From assembly GCF_002368335.1 (NCBI RefSeq), contig NZ_AP018288.1, positions 2,191,269 to 2,255,268 of the forward strand: a DNA stretch of 64,000 nt. Direction: 5' to 3'. The notes under the pieces are model-generated. The model made no database searches. It had not been told where the DNA came from and saw nothing but the letters and a program-made list of their open reading frames with translations. A program made the translations under genes and the position numbers. This DNA is from Nostoc sp. NIES-4103. Its GTDB lineage: Bacteria > Cyanobacteriota > Cyanobacteriia > Cyanobacteriales > Nostocaceae. Position 1 is the first letter of the stretch, and every line of letters starts with the position of its first letter. This document shows positions 54,339-63,341 of the stretch, piece by piece.

Positions 54339-56888
54339 CTACCTTGCTTGTTCCGCAGCGGCGATTTCTAGCAGTATTTTTAGTGCTGTGTCAGGGTTGA
54401 GACTGATGGAATCAATACCTTGTTGTACTAAAAAGTGAACAAATTCTAGATAATCGCTAGCTGCTTGACCGCAGATACCAATTTTACGCCCGTACTGTTT
54501 GACAGTAGCGATCGCACAAGCAATGCTTCGCTGCACTGCTTCATCCTGTTCATCAAATAGATGGGCTACCAACTCACAATTACGATCTATTCCCAGTGTC
54601 AATTGTGTCAGGTCATTTGAGCCAATGGAGAAGCCATCAAATATTTGACTAAATTCATCTGCTAGTTGTACGTTACTGGGTAACTCGCACATCACATAAA
54701 CTTGCAAGTTATTTTCTTTTTGCACTAAACCATGTTTTGCCATTTCTGCCAGCACACGCCGACCTTCTTGGGGAGTACGGCAGAAGGGAATCATTAAAAT
54801 GACGTTGGTTAAGCCCATTTGATTGCGTACTAGCTTCATTGCTTGGCATTCCAAGGCAAAACCTTCACGATAGCGTTGATCGTAGTAGCGAGAAGCACCA
54901 CGCCAGCCAATTATGGGGTTTTGTTCTGTGGGTTCAAACTGCTGACCACCCAACAGATGGGCGTATTCGTTGTTTTTGAAATCTGAGAAGCGGACAATTA
55001 CAGGTTTGGGGTAAAAAGCAGCAGCGATCGCACCTACACTTTGTGCTAGTTTATCTACAAACAATTGTGCTTTGTCTGCATATTGAGCAGTTAATTCAGT
55101 GATTTTGTATTTGACAAGTTGGTCTTCTAATTCATTAAAGTGAATTAACGCCAGAGGATGTACTTTAATCTGGTTAGCAATGATCAATTCCATCCGCACT
55201 AATCCCACCCCATTATTGGGAATATTAGTGAAGCCAAAGGCTTCTTCTGGATTGCTGACATTGAGCATGATTTGGGTTTGGGTGTGGGGTAGTTTCTCCA
55301 ATGCTACTTCTTGGACTTCGTAGGGCAATAAACCTTGGTAAACGTTTCCAGTTTGACCTTCGGCACAACTAACGGTGATTTCTTGCCCCGTCTTTAAAAT
55401 ATTAGTAGCATTACCGCAACCAACGATCACCGGAATTCCCATTTTTCTAGCAAGAATTGCCCCGTCACAAGTTCGCCCGCCAAAATTGGTAACAATAGCA
55501 CTGGCGCGTTTGATAATCGGTTCCCAATTAGAATCGATATGATTTGTGACTAACACCTCTTTTGATTGAAACTGGTGGAGTTGATGTATATCTAGAATGA
55601 CTCTAGCTTTGCCTTGGGCGATCGTTTCACCAACGCTACTACCAGTCACAAGAGGATGGGGGGATGAGGAGAAATTATTTAAGAATTCTCCCCCCTTCTC
55701 CCCTGCACCCCTGCTTCCCTGCACCCCTGCTTCCCTGCACCCCTTCTCCCCTGCTTCCCCTACAAGCCGATAGCTACGCAACACGTTTTCCTTCTTCTGT
55801 GATTGCACCGTTTCTTTCCGTGCTTGGATGATAAACAATTCATTAGTTAAGCCGTCTTTTGCCCACTCAATATCCATAGGTGTGTAAGTACCATACACTT
55901 GGGAATAGTGTTCTTCAATGATGCAAGCCCAGTTTGCCAGTTGTAAAATTTCGTCATCGTTGAGTGCAAATAGAATACGTTCATTTGGTGGAACAGAGAT
56001 ATTTTTAGTTAATTTGAAGCCTTCTAGGTCATACACCATCTTCATTTCTTTAGTGCCCAAGCCCTTTTTAATAATTGGGCGGTATCCCTGTTGCAGGGTA
56101 GGTTTAAATACTAAATATTCATCGGGGTTAACTGTTCCCTGGACAACATTTTCACCTAAACCGTAAGCTGCGGTAATCAGGGCAGCATCTTTAAAACCTG
56201 TCTCTGTGTCGATGGAGAACATGACACCGGCAGCTGCCAAGTCAGCACGCACCATTTTTTGTACGCCTACTGATAAGGCAATGTTAAAGTGGTCTAAGCC
56301 TTTGATTTGTCGGTAGAAAATGGCACGGTCTGTAAATATTGAAGCAAAACATTTGTGGCAGGATTCTAAGACAGCTTCTAGTCCGTGGACGTTTAAGAAA
56401 GTTTCTTGCTGGCCAGCAAAGTTAACATCGGGTAAATCTTGAGCTATGGCGCTAGAACGGACTGCAACATCGGTATCGACACCATAATTTTGGCAGAGTT
56501 TGTGGTAAGCAAGAGCGATCGCTTGCTGTAATTTCACAGGAAAGGGAGTTTGCAGCATCAGGAGTCTGGCTTGTTTGCCACACTGCTTTAGATTTGTGAG
56601 ATTCTCGACATCTAAGTTTACAAATATCTCTTTCAGTTTTGCTTCTAACCCTGTTGAAGAAATAAAACACCTATAAGCATGAGCAGTTGTGGCAAAGCCT
56701 GTAGGAACTTTCACTCCTTTGCGCCGCAATTGCTGCATCATTTCACCAACAGAAGCGTTTTTACTGCCTACTAATGGGATGTCTGCAATCCCTACATTGC
56801 TCAAAGGTAAAACCAAGGCTTGTTCTTTAGAGATTGGGTTTTTATTGTTTGAATGTACAAGTATTTCTAACATCCCTGAGAGTTCCAT
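54339..56888 (-). CDS. Phosphoenolpyruvate synthase-like protein with Asp at the phospho-His site
   Basis: About 850 residues from ATG at 56888 (a TTG three codons earlier is also open). The N-terminal ATP-grasp-like domain keeps VGSKNASVGEM, VRSSAIAQDLPDVNFAGQQE and YGLGENVVQGTVNPDEY. The C-terminal PEP/pyruvate barrel keeps GVGLVRMEL and the Cys in IGICGQAASDY. The swivelling domain should read GGRTCHAAI but reads NFGGRTCDGAILAR; residue 475 is Asp (codon GAC, 55466-55464) where PEP synthases and PPDKs carry the phosphorylated His. An extra Gly/Glu/Arg-rich insert sits just before that domain, encoded by a C-rich DNA repeat. A normal PEP synthase reaction looks impossible without the His, so this is an altered or inactive paralogue. 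Confidence 0.88.
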   Translation of the reverse strand: MELSGMLEILVHSNNKNPISKEQALVLPLSNVGIADIPLVGSKNASVGEMMQQLRRKGVKVPTGFATTAHAYRCFISSTGLEAKLKEIFVNLDVENLTNLKQCGKQARLLMLQTPFPVKLQQAIALAYHKLCQNYGVDTDVAVRSSAIAQDLPDVNFAGQQETFLNVHGLEAVLESCHKCFASIFTDRAIFYRQIKGLDHFNIALSVGVQKMVRADLAAAGVMFSIDTETGFKDAALITAAYGLGENVVQGTVNPDEYLVFKPTLQQGYRPIIKKGLGTKEMKMVYDLEGFKLTKNISVPPNERILFALNDDEILQLANWACIIEEHYSQVYGTYTPMDIEWAKDGLTNELFIIQARKETVQSQKKENVLRSYRLVGEAGEKGCREAGVQGSRGAGEKGGEFLNNFSSSPHPLVTGSSVGETIAQGKARVILDIHQLHQFQSKEVLVTNHIDSNWEPIIKRASAIVTNFGGRTCDGAILARKMGIPVIVGCGNATNILKTGQEITVSCAEGQTGNVYQGLLPYEVQEVALEKLPHTQTQIMLNVSNPEEAFGFTNIPNNGVGLVRMELIIANQIKVHPLALIHFNELEDQLVKYKITELTAQYADKAQLFVDKLAQSVGAIAAAFYPKPVIVRFSDFKNNEYAHLLGGQQFEPTEQNPIIGWRGASRYYDQRYREGFALECQAMKLVRNQMGLTNVILMIPFCRTPQEGRRVLAEMAKHGLVQKENNLQVYVMCELPSNVQLADEFSQIFDGFSIGSNDLTQLTLGIDRNCELVAHLFDEQDEAVQRSIACAIATVKQYGRKIGICGQAASDYLEFVHFLVQQGIDSISLNPDTALKILLEIAAAEQAR
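55655..55765. repeat. C-rich repeat inside the PEP synthase-like gene
   Basis: Iterated CCCCTGCTTCCCTGCA-like units on the plus strand, translated on the minus strand into a Gly/Glu/Arg-rich insert of about 35-40 residues between conserved domains. The insert keeps the frame. Similar CTCCCTACTCC-type repeats occur between genes (near 59030-59110). Confidence 0.75.
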
Positions 56889-56897
56889 AAGAATCAA

Positions 56898-57362
56898 AAT
56901 ACTTAAAAGCTGTGTAGTAATTTAATTTACTTCTAACTTTCACTATTAATCTTTATAGGGAGTTAAGTTGAGGATCTTGTGAGGATAAAGCTAGTAAGAA
57001 TTTCCATCCACATTTGACATCTAGGAAAGACCAGAAATCTTGGGATCATTTGGTGTTCAAGAGCTAATGTCTTGTGAACTGCTTGAAATTGAGTCTAGCA
57101 ACTAAGCATCAAGCATACGCTAAGTCTAAAACATCACTACTGTTAACCGTACATGTAAATTCTTAAAACGCTATTTAAGGGTGATTACTTAAAAAATTGT
57201 GTATAAATATTAAAATAAATTGAATAATATGATTTTCTTCACAACTTCCTCATATTTGATAGCTATCCTCGAAGTATAAATAGTTCTTTGAATTACTGCT
57301 GGCTTGTCAACTGACCGCTTTCATATCCAACACACTTTTTTACAATCAGGGTTTCAAAAAAT
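56898..57362. other. Divergent intergenic region, no visible gene
   Basis: 465 bp between the minus-strand PEP synthase-like gene and the plus-strand zinc-ribbon gene. It must hold promoters for both directions. AT-rich; no strong hairpin, repeat or RNA gene recognised. Confidence 0.5.
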
Positions 57363-57614
57363 ATGAATTACTGTCCTTGCTGTTCTGGATTACTTCTACA
57401 ACATGTACGTGGTTCCGAAATCTCCTGGTTTTGCCGTCATTGTTGGCAAGATATGCCAGTATTTACTGCAATTCATTCTGGTTCATTGGCAGAGGTTGTG
57501 GTAAGTGAATTATCTACAAATCTTGAGAAAGTGGAAAAGACCAATACCAGAAATTACAATACCAAACGCAAAACTGTAACTGGCTGGATCGGGGTACAAA
57601 ATGTGCCAGCATAA
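57363..57614 (+). CDS. Small zinc-ribbon-like hypothetical protein
   Basis: 83 residues with two Cys pairs near the N-terminus, NYCPCCSG and WFCRHCWQDMP, spaced like a zinc ribbon. They are followed by a polar, low-complexity tail. Such small proteins recur in Nostocales; the function is unknown. It could bind nucleic acid or a protein partner. The convergent DUF4327 gene follows, with a bidirectional terminator between them. Confidence 0.7.
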   Translation: MNYCPCCSGLLLQHVRGSEISWFCRHCWQDMPVFTAIHSGSLAEVVVSELSTNLEKVEKTNTRNYNTKRKTVTGWIGVQNVPA

Positions 57615-57930
57615 GACGACAAAATCGAGTCGTTACTCAACAAAGCTCAAACACATCTAAATTGCATAATTATCCGTCAGAGTAGTTGACCGACAAATAA
57701 TAATAGTCATCAGTCATCAAACCCTAGTTTTCATCAAAATGGATCGTAAATGCACTCAAGCACCTGTTGTACAGATATAGGAATGTTTGAGGCTAAAATG
57801 CCAAAAAATTCCAATTTGACAATTTATTGCTTAAAACCCTCGAATCTATTCGAGGGTTTTCTATTTGCTTTTATTTTTAATTTTTATTAAATGGGATGCT
57901 ATTGAGATAGAGTAATTTCTACTGGTAGCT
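57615..57930. other. Convergent intergenic region with terminator
   Basis: 316 bp between two convergent small genes. Apart from the terminator hairpin at 57833-57860 nothing is recognised. Confidence 0.5.
57833..57860. terminator. Bidirectional rho-independent terminator
   Basis: AAAACCCTCGAAT and ATTCGAGGGTTTT form a 13-bp perfect stem with a 2-base loop, with T-rich sequence to the right and A-rich sequence on the left. Its position between convergent genes suits termination of both. Confidence 0.85.
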
Positions 57931-58152
57931 TCAATCTTCTTCCCAGGTTTCACAACCCAATAGGTCAATAACCCTATCTCTGAGCAAAAATTCGTTTTTT
58001 TCTAGTTCTAGCTCAAAACACACCCAGTCACGATTGGGAATATATTTACAGAGTGTATAAATTGGTTGCTGACGGTTAACAAGTCCCTTTTTCACTAGTT
58101 GGCGCACTTCGTCTTTGATAACTTCAATGTCATATTTAACAGCAGTATCCAT
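57931..58152 (-). CDS. DUF4327 family protein
   Basis: 73 residues matching the cyanobacterial DUF4327 pattern: YDIEVIKDEVRQLVKKGLV, RQQPIYTLCKYIPNRDW and the C-terminal FLLRDRVIDLLGCE. A soluble, charged single domain of unknown role. An upstream AACGAAGGAACGAGATAT leader supplies a plausible ribosome-binding site. Confidence 0.88.
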   Translation of the reverse strand: MDTAVKYDIEVIKDEVRQLVKKGLVNRQQPIYTLCKYIPNRDWVCFELELEKNEFLLRDRVIDLLGCETWEED

Positions 58153-59165
58153 ATCTCGTTCCTTCGTTTTTGATCGAGGAATTAAAAGCCAAAGCTTTAT
58201 TGTTTTGGCTTTATCTTAAACTTATCAAAAAAATTGGAGGAAATTGTGAAGAATCAAGACATTTTAGTTTATTTAAGCTAGCTATTTTTTCAGCCTTTAG
58301 ATAGACTCAATACAGTAAATTTTATGCTTTTTTCAAAAAAACCTAATTTATTTAACAAATAGAGTTTTTTTGATAATGTTGGCAGTTAAAAAAATCCAGA
58401 AAAAATTAACATTACAGTTATGATTAATTTGTCAAATGCTCTAACCGTTTCCTTCTGCTCACCAATAGACCAACATCAGCAATTGGGAAGATAGACAAAT
58501 AAGCTAAAATATATTTAATTCGCATAACTAAATTTGATTCAATTATTGTGGGGTGGGTCGGACAGCCTGTCCAGTATATGCAAGTTAAATGTGGAACAGG
58601 TTATTTGAGGATTTGAGACAAAAAGTATAGATGGTTCGCCAAGAATCTTAGCGAACCACTATGTATAGCTATAAAGTGATTCACGTGAGTTCAATGAACC
58701 TCTCCCCAACCCCTCTTTGATGCTGAGAGGGGCAGAAATATTCCGCGTTTTCAACGAAAAAATCAGAGTTTTAAAGCCTCTCTCGTTACAGGAGAGAGGA
58801 ATGGAAGCGGGGTTTTTTATATTTGTCGAACTCACGTTGATTAACTGACATCTTGCACCAGTTGCTTTATTGCAATTACACAGCGGTGGGCAATGCACTC
58901 AACTTTGCTCAAACCGTAATTATTACGTTGTCGGCATTGCCCACCCTACAATTATTGAGAGGCCGATGCAAGATATGAGCCTCTAACTAGCGCGGCGACG
59001 CGCCAGCAAAATATAAAAGAAACACTTTCTTCCCCTACTCCCCAACGCCACATGCTCTACTTGGGGAGACCCCAAGACCGCAGTGGCTCCTCCCTACTCC
59101 CTACTCCCTGTGTTTCTTGAGAGTTAAGCAAAATTAATGACATCTAGAGTTGGCTTTGTGTAATG
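58153..59165. repeat. Intergenic region crowded with dispersed inverted repeats
   Basis: About 1 kb without a gene. Two elements are seen: 58683-58837 with ends ACGTGAGTTC / GAACTCACGT, and 58847-58976 with ends ACATCTTGCA / TGCAAGATAT. The second encloses an 11-bp perfect hairpin (GTGGGCAATGC at 58886-58896 facing 58933-58943). A CTCCCTACTCC-type repeat follows near 59030-59110. Confidence 0.6.
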
Positions 59166-61238
59166 TTATTGACCAGACATACGCCAAATCTTGATTGTAT
59201 TATCTTCGCTACCACTGACGAGGGTCTTAGCATCAAAACTGAAGGCAACAGATGTTATGGTATCGGCATGACCTACGAGTGTGCGGATTTCCTCTCCTGT
59301 AGAAAGATTCCACAGTTTAATAGTGCGATCGCGGCTAGCACTGGCAAGGGTCTTACCATTTGGACTAAAGGCTATGGATGTGACGGTGTTGGCGTGACCT
59401 ACGAGTGTGCGAATTTCCTCTCCTGTTGCTAAATTCCAGAGTTTGATGGTGCGATCGCGGCTAGCACTGGCAAGAATCATACCATCGGGACTAAAAGCAA
59501 TGGATGTGATGGTGTTAGCGTTCCCCCTCAATGTACGAATTGCTTTTCCCTTGGCTAAGTCCCAAATCTTAATCGTCTTGTCAAAACTGCCGCTAGCCAA
59601 GGTACGACCATCAGGGCTAATGGCAACTGACCGCACCCAAAATGTGTGCCCTGTCAATGTCCGCATTAACTGTCCTGTTGCTAAATTCCACGCTTTAATG
59701 GTGTTGTCATCACTACCACTTACCAGAGTTTTACCATCCGGGCTGATGGCTAGCGCTTGAATTGAGTCAGAATGTCCCTCCAGCGTGCGGATTTCCTTTG
59801 CTGTTGCCAGATTCCACAGTTTGATAGTTTTGTCATCACTGCCACTTACCAAAGTTGTACCATCGGGGCTGATGGTTACAACATTTACCTTTTGGGAATG
59901 TCCCTCTAGTGTGCGAATTTCCTCTCCTGTGGCTGCATTCCACAATTTGATGGTGCGTAGACCTGCTTCGGGTGGCTTCTTTAAGGGATCGCGATCGCCA
60001 CTGCTAGCAATGGTAGTACCATCTGGGCTGATAGCAATGGATACAACCGATTTTTCATGACCTTGAATAGTGTTAGCTAAGGCAATGCTATTTAAAGTCA
60101 TATTTGGTGGCTGAACCAATGCTTCACTCTTGTCTGAATTATTGTGATACTGATTCAGCCTAGATAATAAAATCGTCTGCACACGGCGATATTGCTGATA
60201 CCAAGATCCGCCGAATGCAAACAACACTAAGACAGCACTTACCAAGACTATATTTCTCAATAGTGCAGATTTAGCTGGTAATAATGGTGTCTGAGTGACT
60301 GGTAGTTTTCCAGAAGTTTTACCAGCGGGTGGTAGGGCGAGTGGTTGTTTTGGAGTCAATTGTGCAATCACTTCATCGGCTGATTGGTAACGCTGCTGAA
60401 TATCTTTTTGTAACAGTTTTTCGAGAATCAAATCCAATTCAGGATTCAATGGACTCCGCAAATATTCCCGCCAATTATTCACCCAACCGTAGCCATATTC
60501 CATCCACAATTGAAACGGGGAAGTTCCAGTTAATAGGTGAAAGCAAGTAGCGCCCAAAGCGAACAAATCGCTTGCTGGACAAGCCTTACCATCTCTAATT
60601 TGTTCGAGGGGTGAATAGCCATGTGAACCAATGGATGTGCCAATTTTCTTCTGTACTTTTGCACTTAACTGCTTAGAGGAACCAAAATCTATCAAGCTTA
60701 ATCGTCCATCTTTGCGATTGCGGATAATATTTTCTGGTTTAATGTCTCGGTGAATCACTCCGCGATCGTGGATGAACTGAAGCACAGGTAGTAAATCGAG
60801 CAAAATTGCTTGAATTTCTCCAGGTCTATAAGCTTTGCGTTGCTGTAACTCTTTTAACAAGTTTTCCCCATTAATAAACTGTTGCACCAAATACAAACAG
60901 TTGTCTTGCCGAAAATAAGCTAACAGAGTTGGTATTTGTGGATGTTCTCCGAGTTCTTGCAGTCGCTTTGCTTCTTCAGCAAACAAATCCATCGCTTTCT
61001 TTTGTGACCAAGTTCCTTGGAATTTCGGCGCTAGTTGTTTGATGACACAACGTTCATTGAGTTTATCTGTATCTTCTGATAGATAAGTTCTGCCAAATCC
61101 CCCCTCATCAGAAAGCACTTGAATGACACGGAAACGATTTCTCAAAAGTGGCACCAAAGGGGTGCTACAAGTTTGGCACAACTTCTTTCCATTGGGATTT
61201 AGGGGATTTGGGCAATCGGGATTTAAGCAGCAGATCAT
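59166..61238 (-). CDS. Ser/Thr protein kinase with N-terminal zinc ribbon and WD40 propeller
   Basis: About 690 residues from ATG at 61238 (an ATG nine codons earlier is less typical). The N-terminal CLNPDCPNP...LCQTC is the zinc-ribbon head common in cyanobacterial kinases. The kinase domain (about 30-295) has the glycine loop DEGGFGRTY, CVIKQL, IHRDIKPENII and LIDFGSSKQL, so catalytic residues are present. A transmembrane segment (about 325-345) separates it from seven WD40 repeats (about 395-690; GHS...SPDGTTLVSGSDDKTIKLW). The kinase is therefore cytosolic and the propeller probably extracytoplasmic, or the reverse. It likely phosphorylates proteins in response to a bound partner. Similar multi-domain kinases are abundant in Nostocales. 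Confidence 0.93.
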   Translation of the reverse strand: MICCLNPDCPNPLNPNGKKLCQTCSTPLVPLLRNRFRVIQVLSDEGGFGRTYLSEDTDKLNERCVIKQLAPKFQGTWSQKKAMDLFAEEAKRLQELGEHPQIPTLLAYFRQDNCLYLVQQFINGENLLKELQQRKAYRPGEIQAILLDLLPVLQFIHDRGVIHRDIKPENIIRNRKDGRLSLIDFGSSKQLSAKVQKKIGTSIGSHGYSPLEQIRDGKACPASDLFALGATCFHLLTGTSPFQLWMEYGYGWVNNWREYLRSPLNPELDLILEKLLQKDIQQRYQSADEVIAQLTPKQPLALPPAGKTSGKLPVTQTPLLPAKSALLRNIVLVSAVLVLFAFGGSWYQQYRRVQTILLSRLNQYHNNSDKSEALVQPPNMTLNSIALANTIQGHEKSVVSIAISPDGTTIASSGDRDPLKKPPEAGLRTIKLWNAATGEEIRTLEGHSQKVNVVTISPDGTTLVSGSDDKTIKLWNLATAKEIRTLEGHSDSIQALAISPDGKTLVSGSDDNTIKAWNLATGQLMRTLTGHTFWVRSVAISPDGRTLASGSFDKTIKIWDLAKGKAIRTLRGNANTITSIAFSPDGMILASASRDRTIKLWNLATGEEIRTLVGHANTVTSIAFSPNGKTLASASRDRTIKLWNLSTGEEIRTLVGHADTITSVAFSFDAKTLVSGSEDNTIKIWRMSGQ

Positions 61239-61265
61239 AATCTGACAGACGCGACTGCACGACAA

Positions 61266-61945
61266 AATATGCTAAGTTTACCCCAACATTTCTTTTAATA
61301 GAATTAGCTCTCGCTTGATGTTAGTAGAAAGCACTGGTATTGGAAATTGGGGATTTACTTATAAAGTTAATGTTGGTAAATGCTAGGGTGACTATAACAA
61401 AAAAATTATCTCATTTGAACTCGTTGATGATTGACTGCCAGCAACGAACAATGATTATGAGATACTTTTGATTTGTCAGTTCCTAGTTAGTTTTCCGTAT
61501 TCAGGAAAACTCCGAGAGCTTTGAGATGAGTTATTTCATTGATTATATAGTATTTTAAATTGACTGTCTTTTCAAATTTTAAATTCAGGTACTTTTCCTT
61601 GTGTTGTGATGAATAAAAAATTACATATAAGCTAGTAAAAAATGTTATTTAATTAAAGTCAAACTCTATACTATTTATTAGCAATAATTGCTCATTCAAT
61701 GATGAAAGATAAGTAACTATTGAACTCCTGACTGAAAATATAGCCGTAGTCACATAGGTTAGGACATATGAAGAGCGTAAATGTTAGGAATAGTAATACT
61801 TTTACCTCCTGCCTCCAGCAAAGCTGCCTTCTGCCTCCTACTATACTTTGTGTCTTTGTGCCTTAGTGGTAAAAATCAAATAACCACAAAAGACACCAAG
61901 ACACAAAGGTTTTTATTGGTGCTAGTGTAGGCAGTTGATGATGTG
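61266..61945. other. Intergenic region with long hairpin
   Basis: 680 bp with no gene. A long imperfect hairpin at 61845-61909 (ACTTTGTGTCTTTGTGCC facing CACCAAGACACAAAGG) belongs to the same family as 1360-1513. The remainder is AT-rich. Confidence 0.55.
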
Positions 61946-62995
61946 CTACTTATTATCTTGGAGTTTGGCTTTGCGTGCGCGAATTGCGATCGCACATCTT
62001 GCTAAGGGTGGGATATACATCTGAGGAGTTTCTGGTTTGGAAAGAGAATTACTCGTCAGTGGTTGGGTAGCTAAACAGTTACTCAAAGATGGCGGATAGT
62101 TTGAAGTACCTAAAGCTTTAATCACATCCTCAACTGTATGAAAGCGTTCTTTTAAAGAGATTTTCAGCATTTTTGCCAAAATTCTAGCAAAACTACCGCT
62201 AACATCCACCTGTTTTTGCCAACATATCTCACCGGTGTGATTATCATGTGCAAATTCTGAAGGTGCTTTACCAGTCAGCAGATAAAGACAAGTCACCCCC
62301 ACAGCAAAAATATCGCTAGCATAAACTGGACGTAGACAAAACTGTTCTGGAGGTGCAAACCCGACAGTTCCTACAAAGTTGGTAGTTGTAGTTTTATTCA
62401 CTGAGTTTTCACCAGCGTCAGCTAATTTCTGTTTGACTGCACCAAAATCTATCAGCACTAAGCGTCGGTCATCTTCAGAGCGTAATAAATTTTGGGGTTT
62501 AATATCCCGATGAATTACACGATTTTGATGAACATACTGCAAAACTGGCAGTAATTCCTGCAAAAACTGTTTTACAGCAGCTTCACTCTTGGGGCCATTT
62601 TGCCTAACTTCTTGGGATAAAGTATTACCCTTAATGTATTCTTGAACTAGATAAAATTCTCCATTCCCTTGAAAGTAGTCTAGCAGCAAGGGAATTTGGC
62701 AATGGCTACCGAGTTGAGCCAAAGTTTTTGCTTCTTTCTCAAAGCGCTGACATACACTTGGCCAAGTTCTGGCATTAGTCACCTTGGGAGAAAGCTGTTT
62801 AATGACACACAAGGGATTTCCTGGTAATACAGCATTTCTCGCTAAAAAAGTGATGCCAAAGCCACCTCTGCCTAAAATTCGCAAGATTTGATAGCGATCG
62901 CGAAATAGCTGCTGGGAACCACACATTTGTGCCAGCTGATTGTGTTCTAAATTGTACTCGCGTAAATTGGTAATTTTTTTAGGAAAGCCATTCAT
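61946..62995 (-). CDS. Ser/Thr protein kinase
   Basis: 349 residues. The kinase domain spans about 35-300: glycine loop LGRGGFGITF, CVIKQLSP (catalytic Lys), IHRDIKPQNLL (catalytic Asp), LIDFGAVKQ and the FVGTVGFAPPEQF activation segment. The C-terminal 50 residues are a Pro/Ser-rich tail with no further domain or membrane segment. It belongs to the same Hanks-type group as the neighbour at 59166, 680 bp downstream, but lacks the zinc ribbon and WD40 parts. Soluble; substrates unknown. Confidence 0.93.
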   Translation of the reverse strand: MNGFPKKITNLREYNLEHNQLAQMCGSQQLFRDRYQILRILGRGGFGITFLARNAVLPGNPLCVIKQLSPKVTNARTWPSVCQRFEKEAKTLAQLGSHCQIPLLLDYFQGNGEFYLVQEYIKGNTLSQEVRQNGPKSEAAVKQFLQELLPVLQYVHQNRVIHRDIKPQNLLRSEDDRRLVLIDFGAVKQKLADAGENSVNKTTTTNFVGTVGFAPPEQFCLRPVYASDIFAVGVTCLYLLTGKAPSEFAHDNHTGEICWQKQVDVSGSFARILAKMLKISLKERFHTVEDVIKALGTSNYPPSLSNCLATQPLTSNSLSKPETPQMYIPPLARCAIAIRARKAKLQDNK

Positions 62996-63341
62996 CAGTC
63001 AAGCGCAGTACTATATATTGTCCTCAATTTAACAATAAATATTCTTCAACGCCATTAGTATTACTGCATTTTGCCAAATCCTGACCTTTGCAAAGAAAAG
63101 CTCAAGGACGAAGTATAAAGCCTGAAATTAATTGTATTTATTTTCGCGCTAAAATCTACTTAATTCGTAGTTTTACGTAGCAAACCTCCATGAATTGCCG
63201 CTACAGAGAGCGTAGTTTTGCGTAATACCAAGTTGCATTCAAAGATGTGTTGACTGATGACTGATAACTGTTATCGGTCATCAGGAGCCAGTTGCGTGCG
63301 GAGGTTCCCTCCGCCCTTGCAAACTGGCGTTCATCAGTTAT
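62996..63341. repeat. Intergenic region with inverted-repeat element
   Basis: 346 bp. An element at 63262-63342 has ends GATAACTG / CAGTTATC and contains GGAGCCAGTTGCGTGCGG and CAAACTGGCGTTCA, the same dispersed repeat as in 52675-52722. Its right end overlaps the stop codon of the neighbouring glycosidase gene. Confidence 0.6.

Noticed and set aside
58659..58898. 79-codon ORF in the repeat-rich gap
   Set aside because: It lies across two inverted-repeat elements and has no coding character.
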